Translations under genes and position numbers: made by a program
NCBI GenBank assembly: GCA_947629745.1
Contig: CANREZ010000001.1
Span: 79,300-125,180, forward strand
Direction: 5' to 3'
Source: an uncultured Clostridia bacterium
GTDB taxonomy: Bacteria; Bacillota; Clostridia; Christensenellales; UBA1242
Length of the DNA stretch: 45,881 bases
Notes under the pieces: model-generated
The model's database searches: none
Seen by the model: only the letters and a program-made list of their open reading frames with translations
Told to the model about the DNA's origin: nothing
Shown: positions 1 to 9,560 of the stretch, piece after piece
How positions within the stretch are numbered: the first letter of the stretch is position 1
Layout of the letters: each line of letters starts with the position of its first letter

Positions 1-764
1 CAGCGGAACTTTTTAGTAAAGCGGGTGACATCGTCTGCCACCTATCCCTAGATAATCCAGACGGTGTAGATAACTTCTACGAGTGCGATGTGACAAAGCA
101 GGATATGGTAAGTGCTGCAATGGACGCAATTGGCGCAAAGTATGGAAAGATTGATATACTTATCAACAACGCAGGATACGGCCTTAGTGGTGTGACTGAA
201 CTCGTTCCACTAGAGCGCGCTCATGCTATATTTGACGTCAATTTCTTTGGAGTGCTTGCTTGCAGTCAAGCTGCGCTAAAGTATATGAGTGCAGGTAGCA
301 AGATAATAAATATCGCTAGTGCGTGCGCACTATTTCCTCTACCCTTCCGCTCACTCTACTGTGCTAGCAAGTCAGCTGTCAATATGCTATCCCTATCTAT
401 GAGACTAGAGTGCAAGGATAGCGGCATAGAGATATGCTCGGTATGCCCAGGGGACGTGCGAACTAATTTCACCGCAAACCGCGAGAAACATTTTGACACT
501 ACTGATAGATATGGCGACCGACCAAGAGTGGCCGCTAGCCGCATTGACTCAAAGAACGACAAGCGTATGGACCCAAGTGTGATAGCAAAGCGCCTGCTAA
601 GGCTCTCCTACAAGAAGCATCTACCAGCGCAGACCATAATTGGTGCTAAGTACAAACTGCTCTACTTTGCTAACAAACTACTACCTATAGGGTGCTTGTT
701 ACATTTTGACGAAAAATTTATGGGTGGATTCACCAAAGGAAGTAAGTATGACCGAAACAATTAG
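1..764 (+). CDS. Short-chain dehydrogenase/reductase, 5' end cut by the window
   Basis: The reading frame is open from base 3, so the start codon lies upstream of the window; the GTG at 90 is internal. The classical SDR signature is visible: a D-V dipeptide after the second Rossmann strand, an I-N-N-A-G motif, a serine in I-A-S-A-C-A, and the catalytic Y-C-A-S-K (Tyr and Lys spaced by three). A P-G-D-V-R-T stretch follows, as in classical SDRs. The glycine-rich cofactor motif is missing because it lies off the window. It is an NAD(P)-dependent oxidoreductase; the substrate cannot be read from sequence. Its 3' end overlaps rmuC by 17 bases, so the two are probably co-transcribed. Confidence 0.9.
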   Translation, partial: AELFSKAGDIVCHLSLDNPDGVDNFYECDVTKQDMVSAAMDAIGAKYGKIDILINNAGYGLSGVTELVPLERAHAIFDVNFFGVLACSQAALKYMSAGSKIINIASACALFPLPFRSLYCASKSAVNMLSLSMRLECKDSGIEICSVCPGDVRTNFTANREKHFDTTDRYGDRPRVAASRIDSKNDKRMDPSVIAKRLLRLSYKKHLPAQTIIGAKYKLLYFANKLLPIGCLLHFDEKFMGGFTKGSKYDRNN

Positions 765-1950
765 TATCATCATGATAGTTATCCTAGTGCTAATACTCGT
801 AGTGCAATTGTACATCGTGTTCCGTCCTAGTGCTAGACAGGACAGCAGCAGGCTCGAGTCCAGCATCAAGGAAGAATTTAGCCACACACGTGAAGAGATC
901 AATAACGTGCTAGGCAACCGCATTGACAATATGACAAAAATCAATGAGGAAAAACTAGAGAATATCCGCCGCAGTGTCGAGGATAGACTAACGCATATAG
1001 AAAAAGACAATGGTGAGAAACTGGAGAAGATGCGTGAAGTGGTGGATGAGAAGTTAAATTCCACACTGGAGGAACGCCTATCAAAATCCTTCTCCCTAGT
1101 CAATGAGAGGTTAGAGTCAGTCTACAAGGGGCTTGGCGAAATGCAGACCCTTGCAAACGGCGTGGGCGACCTAAAGCGAGTGCTGACCAATGTGAAGACT
1201 CGTGGCACATGGGGTGAAGTGCAATTATCCAATATCCTATCTGAATTCATGCACCCTGACCAATATGAAAAGAATGTGAAGATCAAGCCTAGATCCAGTG
1301 ACTTTGTCGAGTTTGCAATTAAAATTCCATCAAGGAATGATGACACATTCATGTATCTGCCAATAGATAGCAAATTCCCAATAGAGTCGTATGAGAAATT
1401 GGTGCAGGCTAGTGAGGCTGCCGATGCGCACGCTGTGAAACTAGCAAAGAGCGAACTTGCGCAATCTATCAAGATATTTGCAGGACAGATTAGAGATAAA
1501 TACATCGACCCACCAAAGACTACGGACTTTGGCATAATGTTCCTACCTATCGAGAGCCTATACTGTGAAGTGGTGAGCAATACTACCCTATGCGAGACAT
1601 TGCAACGCGATTACCACGTAGTGGTGACTGGCCCTACCACATTTACCGCAATTATAAATTCCTTGCAACTAGGTTTCACCACCCTTGCTGTGCAGAAGAG
1701 AACAGGCGAAGTTTGGGAATTACTTGGGAAAATTAAGACTGAGTTTGGGAAATTCGGCGACTTGCTAGACAAGACGAATAAGAAGATATCCGAGATCGGG
1801 CACACCATCCGTGACGCTGCAGCCAAGAGCAGGAATATTGAGCGAAAGCTAAAGAATGTCAATGCTCTGCCTCTCACTCCAGCTGATGAAATAGAATTTA
1901 ATAGTATCCCATTTAGTGATGACGATGACGATGCAGGAGAGGACGAATAA
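748..1950 (+). CDS. rmuC: DNA recombination protein RmuC
   Basis: A 400-residue protein with an N-terminal membrane anchor (about residues 3-23), a long charged coiled coil (about 40-125) and the conserved RmuC domain. That domain includes a T-R-G-x-W-G-E-V-Q-L segment and a L-P-I-D-S-K-F-P segment, both typical of the family. RmuC proteins are nuclease-fold proteins linked to limiting DNA rearrangement at inverted repeats; the mechanism is not well established. The frame extends up to 706, but the ATG at 748 has AAAGGAAG just upstream and begins the membrane helix, so I chose it. The C-terminus is very acidic (Asp/Glu run). The stop codon overlaps the ATG of the next ATPase gene (TAATG). Confidence 0.9.
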   Translation: MTETISIIMIVILVLILVVQLYIVFRPSARQDSSRLESSIKEEFSHTREEINNVLGNRIDNMTKINEEKLENIRRSVEDRLTHIEKDNGEKLEKMREVVDEKLNSTLEERLSKSFSLVNERLESVYKGLGEMQTLANGVGDLKRVLTNVKTRGTWGEVQLSNILSEFMHPDQYEKNVKIKPRSSDFVEFAIKIPSRNDDTFMYLPIDSKFPIESYEKLVQASEAADAHAVKLAKSELAQSIKIFAGQIRDKYIDPPKTTDFGIMFLPIESLYCEVVSNTTLCETLQRDYHVVVTGPTTFTAIINSLQLGFTTLAVQKRTGEVWELLGKIKTEFGKFGDLLDKTNKKISEIGHTIRDAAAKSRNIERKLKNVNALPLTPADEIEFNSIPFSDDDDDAGEDE

Positions 1951-4619
1951 TGTATAGATTATCCGAAAATGAGGTGCTAGCCGAGCTCGACACCACGCGA
2001 GACGGACTATCATCATCTACTGCAAAAAATAGACTTGCCATGCAGGGCAAGAATATTATCGAGGGAGTGAAACCTACCCCAAAGTGGAAGAAATTCCTTT
2101 ATCAATTCAAGGACCTACTAATTATCATCCTCATAATTTCTGCGATTGTATCACTATCCATTGCTATATACACGAAAAATTCTGAGGACTTCATAGATGC
2201 AGGCGTTATCCTATTCGTTGTGACAATCAACGCAATTGTGGGATTCATCCAAGAGAACAAAGCCGATGCGGATATGGAAAAGTTAAAAAATATGACCAAG
2301 CCTTTCTGCTACGTCATTCGAGACAAAAAGACTATCCGCATACCTACTGAGGACTTAGTGACAGGAGATATAGTGGTGCTAGAAGCAGGCAATATCATTC
2401 CTGCCGACCTTAGGATAATTGAGTCTGCACACATAAAGATAGAGGAATCCGCTATCACAGGCGAAAGTGTGCCAGTGGATAAAATATCTGGGGCACTGGA
2501 TGTGGATAACCTCCCACTAGGTGATCGCACCAATATGGCATACCTTGGCACAGTAGTTACTTATGGCCGAGGCCTAGGTGTGGTCGTTGCTACTGGCAAG
2601 AATACCGAGATGGGAAAGATTGCCTCCGCCCTTGGTGAGAACAAACCTGAGCGCACAATCTTGCAACGCCGAATTGATAAGACCTCTAAGATTATATCAA
2701 TATCCGTGCTTATTATAAGCGTGATAATATTCTTGCTATACACATTTGCCTATCACCATGACCCGATCAAAGCATTTGTCGTCGCTATATCCATCGCGGT
2801 CTCGGCAATTCCTGAGGCCTTGCCTGCTAGTGTCACAATCACCACAGCACTTGGCGTCAAGCGTATGAGTAAGAAGCGTGCAATAGTGAGGCGCTTGTCT
2901 AGTATCGAATCTCTCGGCAACACCGAGATAATATGTTCCGACAAGACTGGCACTCTGACCCTAAACAAAATGACAGTAAAGCGTGTGTACAATCTAAATG
3001 GAGAGACTGATGACACCCCGACCGATATACTAATCCGTTGTATGCTACTGTGCAATGACACGAAGAGCACAATCACCGATGAGACAATCAACGACATTGG
3101 TGACCCAACTGAGACTGCCCTTGTATCCTACGCTAGAACGAAAAATTTTGAGAAATCCACATTTGACCAGATGTTCCCACGCATCAACGAGATTCCTTTT
3201 GATTCGGAAAGAAAACTCATGACCACCATAAACATGGTGGATGGTGTGGCCATTGCCCATACAAAAGGTGCAGTGGACAATATCCTTGTCAGGTGCAATA
3301 AGATATTATCTGGTAGCAAAGTAATCCCTCTAACTGAGGAGATGAAGATGCATATCACTGACATAAACTTTGACTTCTGCAAAGACGCGCTAAGAGTTCT
3401 AGGGTATGCAGTAAAGACCTTATCAAAGGACCCTGCTGATATCAACCTTGACGACGTCGAGCATAATATGACATTTGTTGGATTATCCGGCATGATTGAC
3501 CCACCTAGAGAAGAGGTGAAAGCCTCTATCAAGGAGTGCAGAGATGCAAGTATCATGGTCTCCATGATAACAGGTGACCACAAAGATACCGCGTTTGCAA
3601 TCGCTAAGGAACTAGGAATTGCAAACAAGGAAGATAGTGTGATAACCGGCGCCGAATTATCCAATATGAGCGATGAGGACTTGATAAATAATATATTTAA
3701 TTATCACGTATTCGCCCGCGTTAGTCCGGAGCACAAGGTGAGGATAGTGAAGGCTTATCAAGCGCACAACTTAGTGTGTGCCATGACAGGTGATGGCGTG
3801 AATGACGCTCCGTCGCTGCGTGCAGCCAATGTCAGTATAGGCATGGGCATCACAGGCACTGATGTGACAAAAGACGTGTCGGATATCATCCTCACTGATG
3901 ACAACTTCGCGACAATCACAGGTGCAGTAAAGGAAGGTCGCACAATATATCAAAATATTCTAAACATAGTGCAATATTTGATGCAAACATGTATGACCGA
4001 ATTGATCTTGCTCGGAATCATTGTGGGCATCATGGGAAGAGAATTATTCTCCCCTGCCCTGTTGCTGTGGAATAACTTCGTATCCGACTGCTTCCCAGCC
4101 TTAGCTCTAGGCGTGGAAGGTCCAAGTCCAAATATAATGAAACGCCCACCTAATACTTCAAAGAAAAATCTTTTCTCCGGCGTAATCGGATTAAATATAT
4201 TAGTTGGCGCAGTCATTCAGAGCATCCTAATTGGTCTAGTATACTTCCTATCGGCCGATGTGTGGCACTTGCCACAGACCGAGGTCATCACTCTAACATT
4301 CCTAGCACTAGCACTGGTCGAAATATTCCACGTGCTAGATGCACGAAATAGCGAGATCAGTCTATTCAAACTAGGACTATTTAGCAACAAGATGATGATA
4401 CTTGCCTGCTTCGCATCCGTTGGACTATCCCTACTACTCATCCTCGTGCCAATCCCAGTGGTGCAGAGCGCACTAAACCTCGGCCCACTAAACGGCATGG
4501 AATGGCTATTTGTGCTTGGGATATCCATATCCATTATCCCAATATTCGAAGTGTACAAACTGATTAAAAATCTCTACTTCAAACACAAAGCAAAGAAACA
4601 AGCAGAGATCTCTAAATAA
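1950..4619 (+). CDS. Cation-transporting P-type ATPase, calcium-type (P2)
   Basis: An 889-residue P-type ATPase. Motifs in order: an N-terminal cation-ATPase domain, actuator T-G-E-S at about 170-173, P-E-A-L-P in the fourth membrane helix (about 288-292), phosphorylation D-K-T-G-T-L-T with Asp331, nucleotide-binding K-G-A at about 439-441, T-G-D-G-V-N-D-A-P at about 613-621, then six C-terminal helices. The glutamate in the M4 proline motif and the overall length fit the P2A/P2B calcium-pump group (PacL/YloB-like), so calcium export is the likely role. That is family knowledge and inference; the ion is not proven. It is translationally coupled to rmuC (overlap TAATG) and ends about 240 bases before a strong hairpin terminator. 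Confidence 0.93.
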   Translation: MYRLSENEVLAELDTTRDGLSSSTAKNRLAMQGKNIIEGVKPTPKWKKFLYQFKDLLIIILIISAIVSLSIAIYTKNSEDFIDAGVILFVVTINAIVGFIQENKADADMEKLKNMTKPFCYVIRDKKTIRIPTEDLVTGDIVVLEAGNIIPADLRIIESAHIKIEESAITGESVPVDKISGALDVDNLPLGDRTNMAYLGTVVTYGRGLGVVVATGKNTEMGKIASALGENKPERTILQRRIDKTSKIISISVLIISVIIFLLYTFAYHHDPIKAFVVAISIAVSAIPEALPASVTITTALGVKRMSKKRAIVRRLSSIESLGNTEIICSDKTGTLTLNKMTVKRVYNLNGETDDTPTDILIRCMLLCNDTKSTITDETINDIGDPTETALVSYARTKNFEKSTFDQMFPRINEIPFDSERKLMTTINMVDGVAIAHTKGAVDNILVRCNKILSGSKVIPLTEEMKMHITDINFDFCKDALRVLGYAVKTLSKDPADINLDDVEHNMTFVGLSGMIDPPREEVKASIKECRDASIMVSMITGDHKDTAFAIAKELGIANKEDSVITGAELSNMSDEDLINNIFNYHVFARVSPEHKVRIVKAYQAHNLVCAMTGDGVNDAPSLRAANVSIGMGITGTDVTKDVSDIILTDDNFATITGAVKEGRTIYQNILNIVQYLMQTCMTELILLGIIVGIMGRELFSPALLLWNNFVSDCFPALALGVEGPSPNIMKRPPNTSKKNLFSGVIGLNILVGAVIQSILIGLVYFLSADVWHLPQTEVITLTFLALALVEIFHVLDARNSEISLFKLGLFSNKMMILACFASVGLSLLLILVPIPVVQSALNLGPLNGMEWLFVLGISISIIPIFEVYKLIKNLYFKHKAKKQAEISK

Positions 4620-4685
4620 GATTGCAATTTGGAGTTAGTATCTAGAGTAGTGTTAAATAATAATGTATTTATCCAATGCTAAAAT

Positions 4686-4815
4686 ACTCTACTAAATTCT
4701 ATTGTTTGTAACTAAACTGTCAAATATTAAATTACTCTACTAACCTAGATTGTTCATAGGTAAATTGTTAAATTATAAATTATTTTACTAATTTAGATTG
4801 TTTGTAACTAGATAT
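4686..4815. repeat. Imperfect 48-bp tandem repeat, about 2.5 units
   Basis: The word actctactaa starts at 4686 and recurs at 4734, with a degenerate form at 4782, a strict spacing of 48 bases. The following segment (…attgtttgtaacta… / …attgttcataggta… / …attgtttgtaacta) repeats in step. The block is noncoding and very AT-rich. It lies between the P-type ATPase and the downstream terminator, so it would form part of the 3' untranslated region. The rest of the 4620-5133 gap holds two hairpins and nothing coding. Confidence 0.6.
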
Positions 4816-4858
4816 ATTTGGTCAGTAGATATAGTGACAACGAGCATCTATTGACATA

Positions 4859-4890
4859 AAAAATCCACGAATATTACTTCGTGGATTTTT
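4859..4890. terminator. Rho-independent terminator, probably bidirectional
   Basis: A perfect 13-bp stem, AAAAATCCACGAA with TTCGTGGATTTTT, closes a 6-base loop. It has A-runs on the 5' side and T-runs on the 3' side, so it could stop transcription from either direction: the ATPase operon on the + strand and spoVG read-through on the - strand. Confidence 0.85.
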
Positions 4891-5076
4891 CTTCGCATAG
4901 AGTATGGACCGCACCTGTTAGACAAATATATTTATATAGTATAGACCGACAATATAGATAATTTTTACCTATATTCCTACTAAGTAGTTTCTATCAATAT
5001 ATTTCTACTATAGATAATCTATCTATACATTATAGACAATTTATCATCTAGGATCATTTAGGCCCAAAAACAATAT

Positions 5077-5097
5077 TTGTGCAAACCTGTTGCACAA
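5077..5097 (-). terminator. Hairpin downstream of spoVG, likely terminator
   Basis: A perfect 8-bp stem (TTGTGCAA / TTGCACAA) with a 5-base loop lies about 37 bases past the spoVG stop. On the minus strand it is followed by ATATTGTTTTT, a modest T-tract. Confidence 0.55.
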
Positions 5098-5133
5098 TAA
5101 TTGCTAGATATTAAGATAATTATACAATATGAA

Positions 5134-5409
5134 TTATTGTTGATTGGATAATTCTTTCTCGTATGCAGCAAGGACCTTTGCCTGTAATTCCTCACGGGTC
5201 TGGGTGTCAATTGGGTGTGCAATATCGGTGAACTTGCCATCCGAAGTCTTGCGATTTGGCATCTTGATGTAGTTGCCGCTAGTACCCTCTAAGACACGGA
5301 TGTCATGGACGACAAAGCAATCATCGATGGTGATGGATGCGCGTGCCTTGACTTTGGTCTCTTCCTTGTTGACTAATCGTACTCTGATGTCTGTGATGTT
5401 TAAACTCAT
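5134..5409 (-). CDS. spoVG: Septation/regulatory protein SpoVG
   Basis: A 91-residue protein with the SpoVG-family opening (I-T-D-I-R-V-R-L-V), the central K-A-R-A-S-I-T-I-D-D-C-F-V-V-H-D segment and the conserved G-N-Y-I-K-M-P-N-R-K followed by D-I-A-H-P. Length matches the family (about 85-100). SpoVG is a small nucleic-acid-binding regulator. In spore formers it affects asymmetric septation, but it also occurs in non-sporulating Bacillota, so its presence alone does not show sporulation. AAGGAGA lies six bases before the ATG. The gene is divergent from murC and monocistronic, closed by hairpins at 5077-5097 and 4859-4890. Confidence 0.95.
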   Translation of the reverse strand: MSLNITDIRVRLVNKEETKVKARASITIDDCFVVHDIRVLEGTSGNYIKMPNRKTSDGKFTDIAHPIDTQTREELQAKVLAAYEKELSNQQ

Positions 5410-5575
5410 TGTTTCTCCTTTGAGTACTACGGCTGACTAAATATTGCTGTCATTATCCTTAGACTCAACTATATTTTATCAAAAAAGATTGATGTATTAC
5501 AAACATTTTATAGCATTTTGTCTAAGTGATGCTGGGATTATTCAATATTTGAGGGAATTTCGCATATATAAGACT

Positions 5576-6910
5576 ATGAGCGATATAGATAGTTTGTCAA
5601 AAATTCACTTCATAGGCATAGGCGGGGTGAGCATGAGTGCCCTTGCTAGATTTTTTAAAAAATTTGGCCATATTGTAACGGGCAGCGATAGAGCGCACGG
5701 CATATACATAGATAGTCTTGCAGGTGATGGATATGACGTGTATGTGGGGCAATCGGAGGAGTATATCAAGCGTTGCGACGCGGTTATTATTAATAGCGCC
5801 ATCCACGAGGATAATCCCGAATTAATCTATGCTAGGAAGTATCATAAACCTGTATTTACTAGGTCGGAGGCTCTAGCGTATATTTCCACATTGTATCCTC
5901 ACACAGTCTCGGTGGCAGGCACACATGGCAAGACCACTACCACGGCTTTTATCCATCACCTGCTAGGGTCACTCAATCCCTCTCTACACCTTGGTGGCAG
6001 GCTAAAGGATAATGGATGCAATGCAATCGCAAGTGACGGTGAATTTTTCATCACTGAGGCGTGTGAGTATATGAGGAATTTCACCACCCTAACATCCGAG
6101 TGTGTGATCATTACCTCGATTGAGGCCGAACACATGGATTGCTACCAAGATATGGAAGACATACTTGACGCATACACCACTTTTGCAAGGGGTGCAAAGT
6201 ACGCTATTGTATACCAAGATTGCCCAATAAATTTTGACAAGTCCACACGGGTTATTAGATTTGGGCTAGACCCTGAGTGCGACATATATGCATTCAATAT
6301 CACGCAGGTGCGTGGCGTGTATAGTTTTGACATCAAATATTTTGGCAATTATTTAGGACATATTCGCCTATCTATCCCAGGATCTTATAGTGTGCAAAAC
6401 TGTCTTTGTGCCATAGCCGTAGCACTAGTATATGGGATCGATCTATCCACAATAATTGATAGATGCAGGTCGTTCCACGGCACAATGCGGCGCGACGATA
6501 TGATAGGACATATCAATAATATCCCAATCATCTGTGACTACGCGCACCACCCTCACTCAATAGATCTATGCATATCTAGTATGCTAGAGCGCTACACTCA
6601 CCCGCTATTCGTATTCGAGCCTCATACATATTCTAGGACGCGCACACTATTTGGTGACTTTGTCACTACACTATCTCGAGCACGGGATCTCGTGCTGCTA
6701 CCGACTTATCCTGCACGCGAAGTGTATGACAAGCTTGGTGACTGCATCAGGCTTTATGACGTACTTCATAGATCTAATCGCCGCGTGATGTATCTATCAA
6801 GTTATGACCAACTATATGAATATATCCGAGGGATTTCGGGTTATGACGCCATAATTATCCTTGGTGCAGGCGGTGCGTATAACTATTTCTTAGATAGAGT
6901 AGATAAGTGA
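5576..6910 (+). CDS. murC: UDP-N-acetylmuramate--L-alanine ligase MurC
   Basis: A Mur ligase of 444 residues from the chosen start. Visible are the N-terminal G-I-G-G-V-S-M-S-A dinucleotide-like motif, ATP-binding G-T-H-G-K-T-T-T, the E-A-C-E-Y motif specific to MurC, D-Y-A-H-H-P in the third domain and F-E-P-H-T-Y-S-R. It adds L-alanine to UDP-MurNAc in the cytoplasm, the first step of the peptidoglycan stem peptide. The frame is open back to 5444, but those 44 extra residues have no family counterpart. The ATG at 5576 gives normal length. No Shine-Dalgarno sequence precedes it; TATATA sits only five bases upstream, so the mRNA may be nearly leaderless. It is divergent from spoVG. Confidence 0.95.
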   Translation: MSDIDSLSKIHFIGIGGVSMSALARFFKKFGHIVTGSDRAHGIYIDSLAGDGYDVYVGQSEEYIKRCDAVIINSAIHEDNPELIYARKYHKPVFTRSEALAYISTLYPHTVSVAGTHGKTTTTAFIHHLLGSLNPSLHLGGRLKDNGCNAIASDGEFFITEACEYMRNFTTLTSECVIITSIEAEHMDCYQDMEDILDAYTTFARGAKYAIVYQDCPINFDKSTRVIRFGLDPECDIYAFNITQVRGVYSFDIKYFGNYLGHIRLSIPGSYSVQNCLCAIAVALVYGIDLSTIIDRCRSFHGTMRRDDMIGHINNIPIICDYAHHPHSIDLCISSMLERYTHPLFVFEPHTYSRTRTLFGDFVTTLSRARDLVLLPTYPAREVYDKLGDCIRLYDVLHRSNRRVMYLSSYDQLYEYIRGISGYDAIIILGAGGAYNYFLDRVDK

Positions 6911-6967
6911 GTATTGCACTTTTTATAGTAATTTTTCCTAATTAATTAGATATTTCACAAATTTATG

Positions 6968-6996
6968 TTGACTAACCAACTTTTGTAATGTATAAT
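6968..6996 (+). promoter_or_regulatory. Sigma-A-type promoter of rpmE
   Basis: TTGACT (6968-6973), a 17-base spacer and TATAAT (6991-6996). This is near consensus and sits about 50 bases before the rpmE ATG. Confidence 0.85.
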
Positions 6997-7046
6997 TGAA
7001 AAGCAAGTTGATAGTACTACCCTGTACTATTTAAAGGAAGGTTATT

Positions 7047-7253
7047 ATGAAGAAAGATATTCACCCAAATTATCATGAAGTGGAAGTCGTATGTGCTTGC
7101 GGCAATACTTTTAAGACCCGTTCAACCATTGCAGGCGACCGTATGAGGATAGATATTTGTGGCAAATGCCATCCATATTATACTGGTAAGCAAAAATTGG
7201 TCGACACCGCAGGTCGTGTGGATAAGTTTAAGAAGAAATACAATTTAGATTAG
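7047..7253 (+). CDS. rpmE: 50S ribosomal protein L31, zinc-binding type
   Basis: A 68-residue protein starting M-K-K-D-I-H-P. It carries four cysteines at 16, 18, 38 and 41 (C-x-C … C-x2-C), the zinc ligands of the type A (C+) form of L31, followed by H-P-Y-Y-T-G-K-Q-K. It is a large-subunit protein at the subunit interface. Family knowledge: such C+ paralogues can serve as zinc stores. AAAGGAAGG precedes the ATG, with its own strong promoter upstream and a long hairpin terminator right after the stop, so it is a single-gene unit between murC and prmC. Confidence 0.97.
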   Translation: MKKDIHPNYHEVEVVCACGNTFKTRSTIAGDRMRIDICGKCHPYYTGKQKLVDTAGRVDKFKKKYNLD

Positions 7254-7261
7254 TTAAAATT

Positions 7262-7343
7262 AATTCCCGTACTACTATGTAGTACACTTTTTGCATAAGT
7301 TGCAAAGAGTGTTGTAGCGCATATTAGTATGGGAATTTTTTAT
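7262..7343 (+). terminator. Long nested hairpin terminator after rpmE
   Basis: The outer stem pairs AATTCCCGTACTA (7262-7274) with TAGTATGGGAATT (7325-7337), with one G-T wobble, followed by a T-run. Inside, ACACTTTTTGCA (7284-7295) pairs with TGCAAAGAGTGT (7301-7312) around a 5-base loop. The whole 76-base segment folds as one long, nearly continuous hairpin, longer than a usual intrinsic terminator. Confidence 0.75.
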
Positions 7344-7355
7344 TTGTAGGATAAT

Positions 7356-8171
7356 ATGAAGACAAAGGAATGTGTAGCACAGTTAAAGAGTCTTGGCATA
7401 GACCACAGGACATCTAGGTATCTACTAAAGGAAGTAGCTGGGGTGTCAAATTTTTTGTTGGACCCAGAAGTGCCGGATAGTACGTGTAGGAAAATATTTA
7501 GATATGCGAAGAAGATTAGCACGGGCTACCCTGTACAATACGCCTTAGGATACAGTTATTTTTACAAAAACAAGTTTAAGGTAAATCGCCATGTACTAAT
7601 CCCTCGTTTCGATACCGAGAGACTAGTGGAAGAGGCTCTAAAATACATTGAGCCAACTAGCCGAGTGCTAGATTGTTGCACAGGCAGTGGATGTGTAGGG
7701 CTTAGCATCCTATGTGAGAAGCATTGCGACATGACACTATCGGATATATCACGTGGGGCACTGCGTGTAGCAAAGAGCAATGCAAAGTCCCTTCACCTTG
7801 ACCCGCATATCACAAGATCGGATATGCTAAGTGATCTTACAAAATACGATGTCATCGTGTGCAATCCTCCATACATTAAGAGTGGGGATATAGCCTCACT
7901 TGATAGCGCGGTGCAGCACGAGCCAATACTTGCACTAGACGGTGATGTCGATGGTCTAAAATATTATAGGATACTAAAAGACCAGGTGCGAGAACACTTG
8001 CGCCCACATGGCGTAATGCTAGTGGAGATTGGATATGACATACAGGATAGTGTAATAGAGTTATTCAAGGATACATTTAGAGATATATCCACCGTCTATG
8101 ACTATGGCAATAATCCACGCGTGGTAATACTCACAAATCTAATTAATCCTAACATAGGAGAATGGTTATGA
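7356..8171 (+). CDS. prmC: Peptide chain release factor N5-glutamine methyltransferase PrmC
   Basis: A 271-residue protein with a helical N-terminal domain and a Rossmann methyltransferase domain. Family markers are P-R-F-D-T-E, the SAM-binding D-C-C-T-G-S-G-C and the catalytic N-P-P-Y. PrmC (HemK) methylates the glutamine of the GGQ loop in release factors. Its partner RF1 is encoded immediately downstream with an ATGA overlap, a common and functionally coherent pairing. A GTAGGAT sequence precedes the ATG. The last base of the rpmE hairpin region lies about 12 bases upstream, so its promoter is either read-through or within that hairpin region. Confidence 0.95.
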   Translation: MKTKECVAQLKSLGIDHRTSRYLLKEVAGVSNFLLDPEVPDSTCRKIFRYAKKISTGYPVQYALGYSYFYKNKFKVNRHVLIPRFDTERLVEEALKYIEPTSRVLDCCTGSGCVGLSILCEKHCDMTLSDISRGALRVAKSNAKSLHLDPHITRSDMLSDLTKYDVIVCNPPYIKSGDIASLDSAVQHEPILALDGDVDGLKYYRILKDQVREHLRPHGVMLVEIGYDIQDSVIELFKDTFRDISTVYDYGNNPRVVILTNLINPNIGEWL

Positions 8172-9244
8172 TAGAGAAATTGAAGAAAATTAAAGCAAGG
8201 CAAGTAGAGCTGGAGACACTCACCGCTGACCCAAATATTATATCCGACCAAAAGAAATATGTGGAGTACATGAAGGAACTATCAAGCATAGCCGATGTGT
8301 GCGAAGCGTATGACAAGTACACCAAATTGGAGTCAGATCTAGCAAGCACTAAGGAGATACTCTCCATGGAGACTGATCCCGAGATGATCGAGATGTGCAA
8401 GGGCGAGATTGCAAGTATTGAGCAAAAATTGGCCCAGATGGATGAGGATATCAAAGTATTACTCCTGCCAAAAGACGAGAATGATGACAAGAACGTCATC
8501 ATGGAGATTCGTGCAGGCGCAGGCGGAGAGGAGAGCGCTCTATTTGGGCATGACTTGCTTAGAATGTATCAGATGTATTGCGACAAAATGGGTTGGAAGC
8601 TGGATATCACAGATATCAACGAAACCGAACTTGGTGGCATAAAGGAGTGTACTTTTGTCATAAAAGGCAAAGGTGCGTACGCAAAGCTAAAGTACGAGAG
8701 TGGTGTACACCGTGTACAACGTGTGCCGGAGACTGAGTCGAGTGGGCGTATCCACACATCTACCGCAACGGTGGCAGTGCTTCCTGAGCGCACAGATATC
8801 CAAGTGGAGATTGACCCAAAGGATATCCAGATCGACACATATCGGGCAAGTGGTGCGGGTGGACAACATATCAATAAGACTGACTCAGCTGTGCGTATCA
8901 CACACTTACCTACAGGAATAGTTGTGGCCTGCCAAGATGGTAGGAGTCAGATACAAAATAGAGAGCGCGCCTTTGAGATACTTAAGTCCAAACTCTATGA
9001 CAAGTATCAACAGGAGGCTGATGCTGAATACGCTAATCGTAGACGCACACAGGTTGGCACGGGCGATAGGAGCGAGCGCATCCGCACATACAATTTCCCA
9101 CAAGGTCGCATCACCGATCACCGCATTGGATTCACCGACTACAATTTGCTCTCATTCCTAAATGGCAATATGGATACTTTGATAGAAAATCTGCAAATTG
9201 CTGACCAGAAAGCGAAGTTGGAAGCCGGCATTGGCGTAGAATAA
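8168..9244 (+). CDS. prfA: Peptide chain release factor 1
   Basis: A class I release factor of 358 residues. The GGQ loop reads G-A-G-G-Q-H-I-N-K-T, and the stop-codon recognition tripeptide is P-E-T within R-V-P-E-T-E-S. That is the PxT type of RF1 (UAA/UAG), not the SPF type of RF2. Two ATGs are possible (8162 and 8168). The AGGAG at 8156-8160 is seven bases before 8168 but only one before 8162, so I chose 8168. That makes an ATGA overlap with the prmC stop and implies translational coupling. A terminator-like hairpin lies 317 bases downstream. Confidence 0.97.
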   Translation: MIEKLKKIKARQVELETLTADPNIISDQKKYVEYMKELSSIADVCEAYDKYTKLESDLASTKEILSMETDPEMIEMCKGEIASIEQKLAQMDEDIKVLLLPKDENDDKNVIMEIRAGAGGEESALFGHDLLRMYQMYCDKMGWKLDITDINETELGGIKECTFVIKGKGAYAKLKYESGVHRVQRVPETESSGRIHTSTATVAVLPERTDIQVEIDPKDIQIDTYRASGAGGQHINKTDSAVRITHLPTGIVVACQDGRSQIQNRERAFEILKSKLYDKYQQEADAEYANRRRTQVGTGDRSERIRTYNFPQGRITDHRIGFTDYNLLSFLNGNMDTLIENLQIADQKAKLEAGIGVE

Positions 9245-9560
9245 TTATATAATCAGTGAAAAGAATAATTATATAAATACTAGAAATAATATTTATATAA
9301 ACGCTATAAATAACAATTAAATTGTGTATAGTAATAGTAGTTTATAATGATTAGACACGCTATTCGTAAACAGTAATGTTATTCAAACTGTATAATAATT
9401 AGTTGTTAAAATTAAGTTATAATGGTCAAATTATATATAATTATTGTTATCATTATAATTAGTTGTAGTTATCAAGTTATTATATTTTGTTATAAATAAT
9501 TATAGTTATTATATATAAATTACAGATAATTATAGTTTATGCTAGATAAATATTAAAATT

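Noticed and set aside
5444-5575. N-terminal 44-residue extension of MurC
   Set aside because: It overlaps the spoVG/murC promoter region, has no counterpart in the family, and MurC is full length from 5576.
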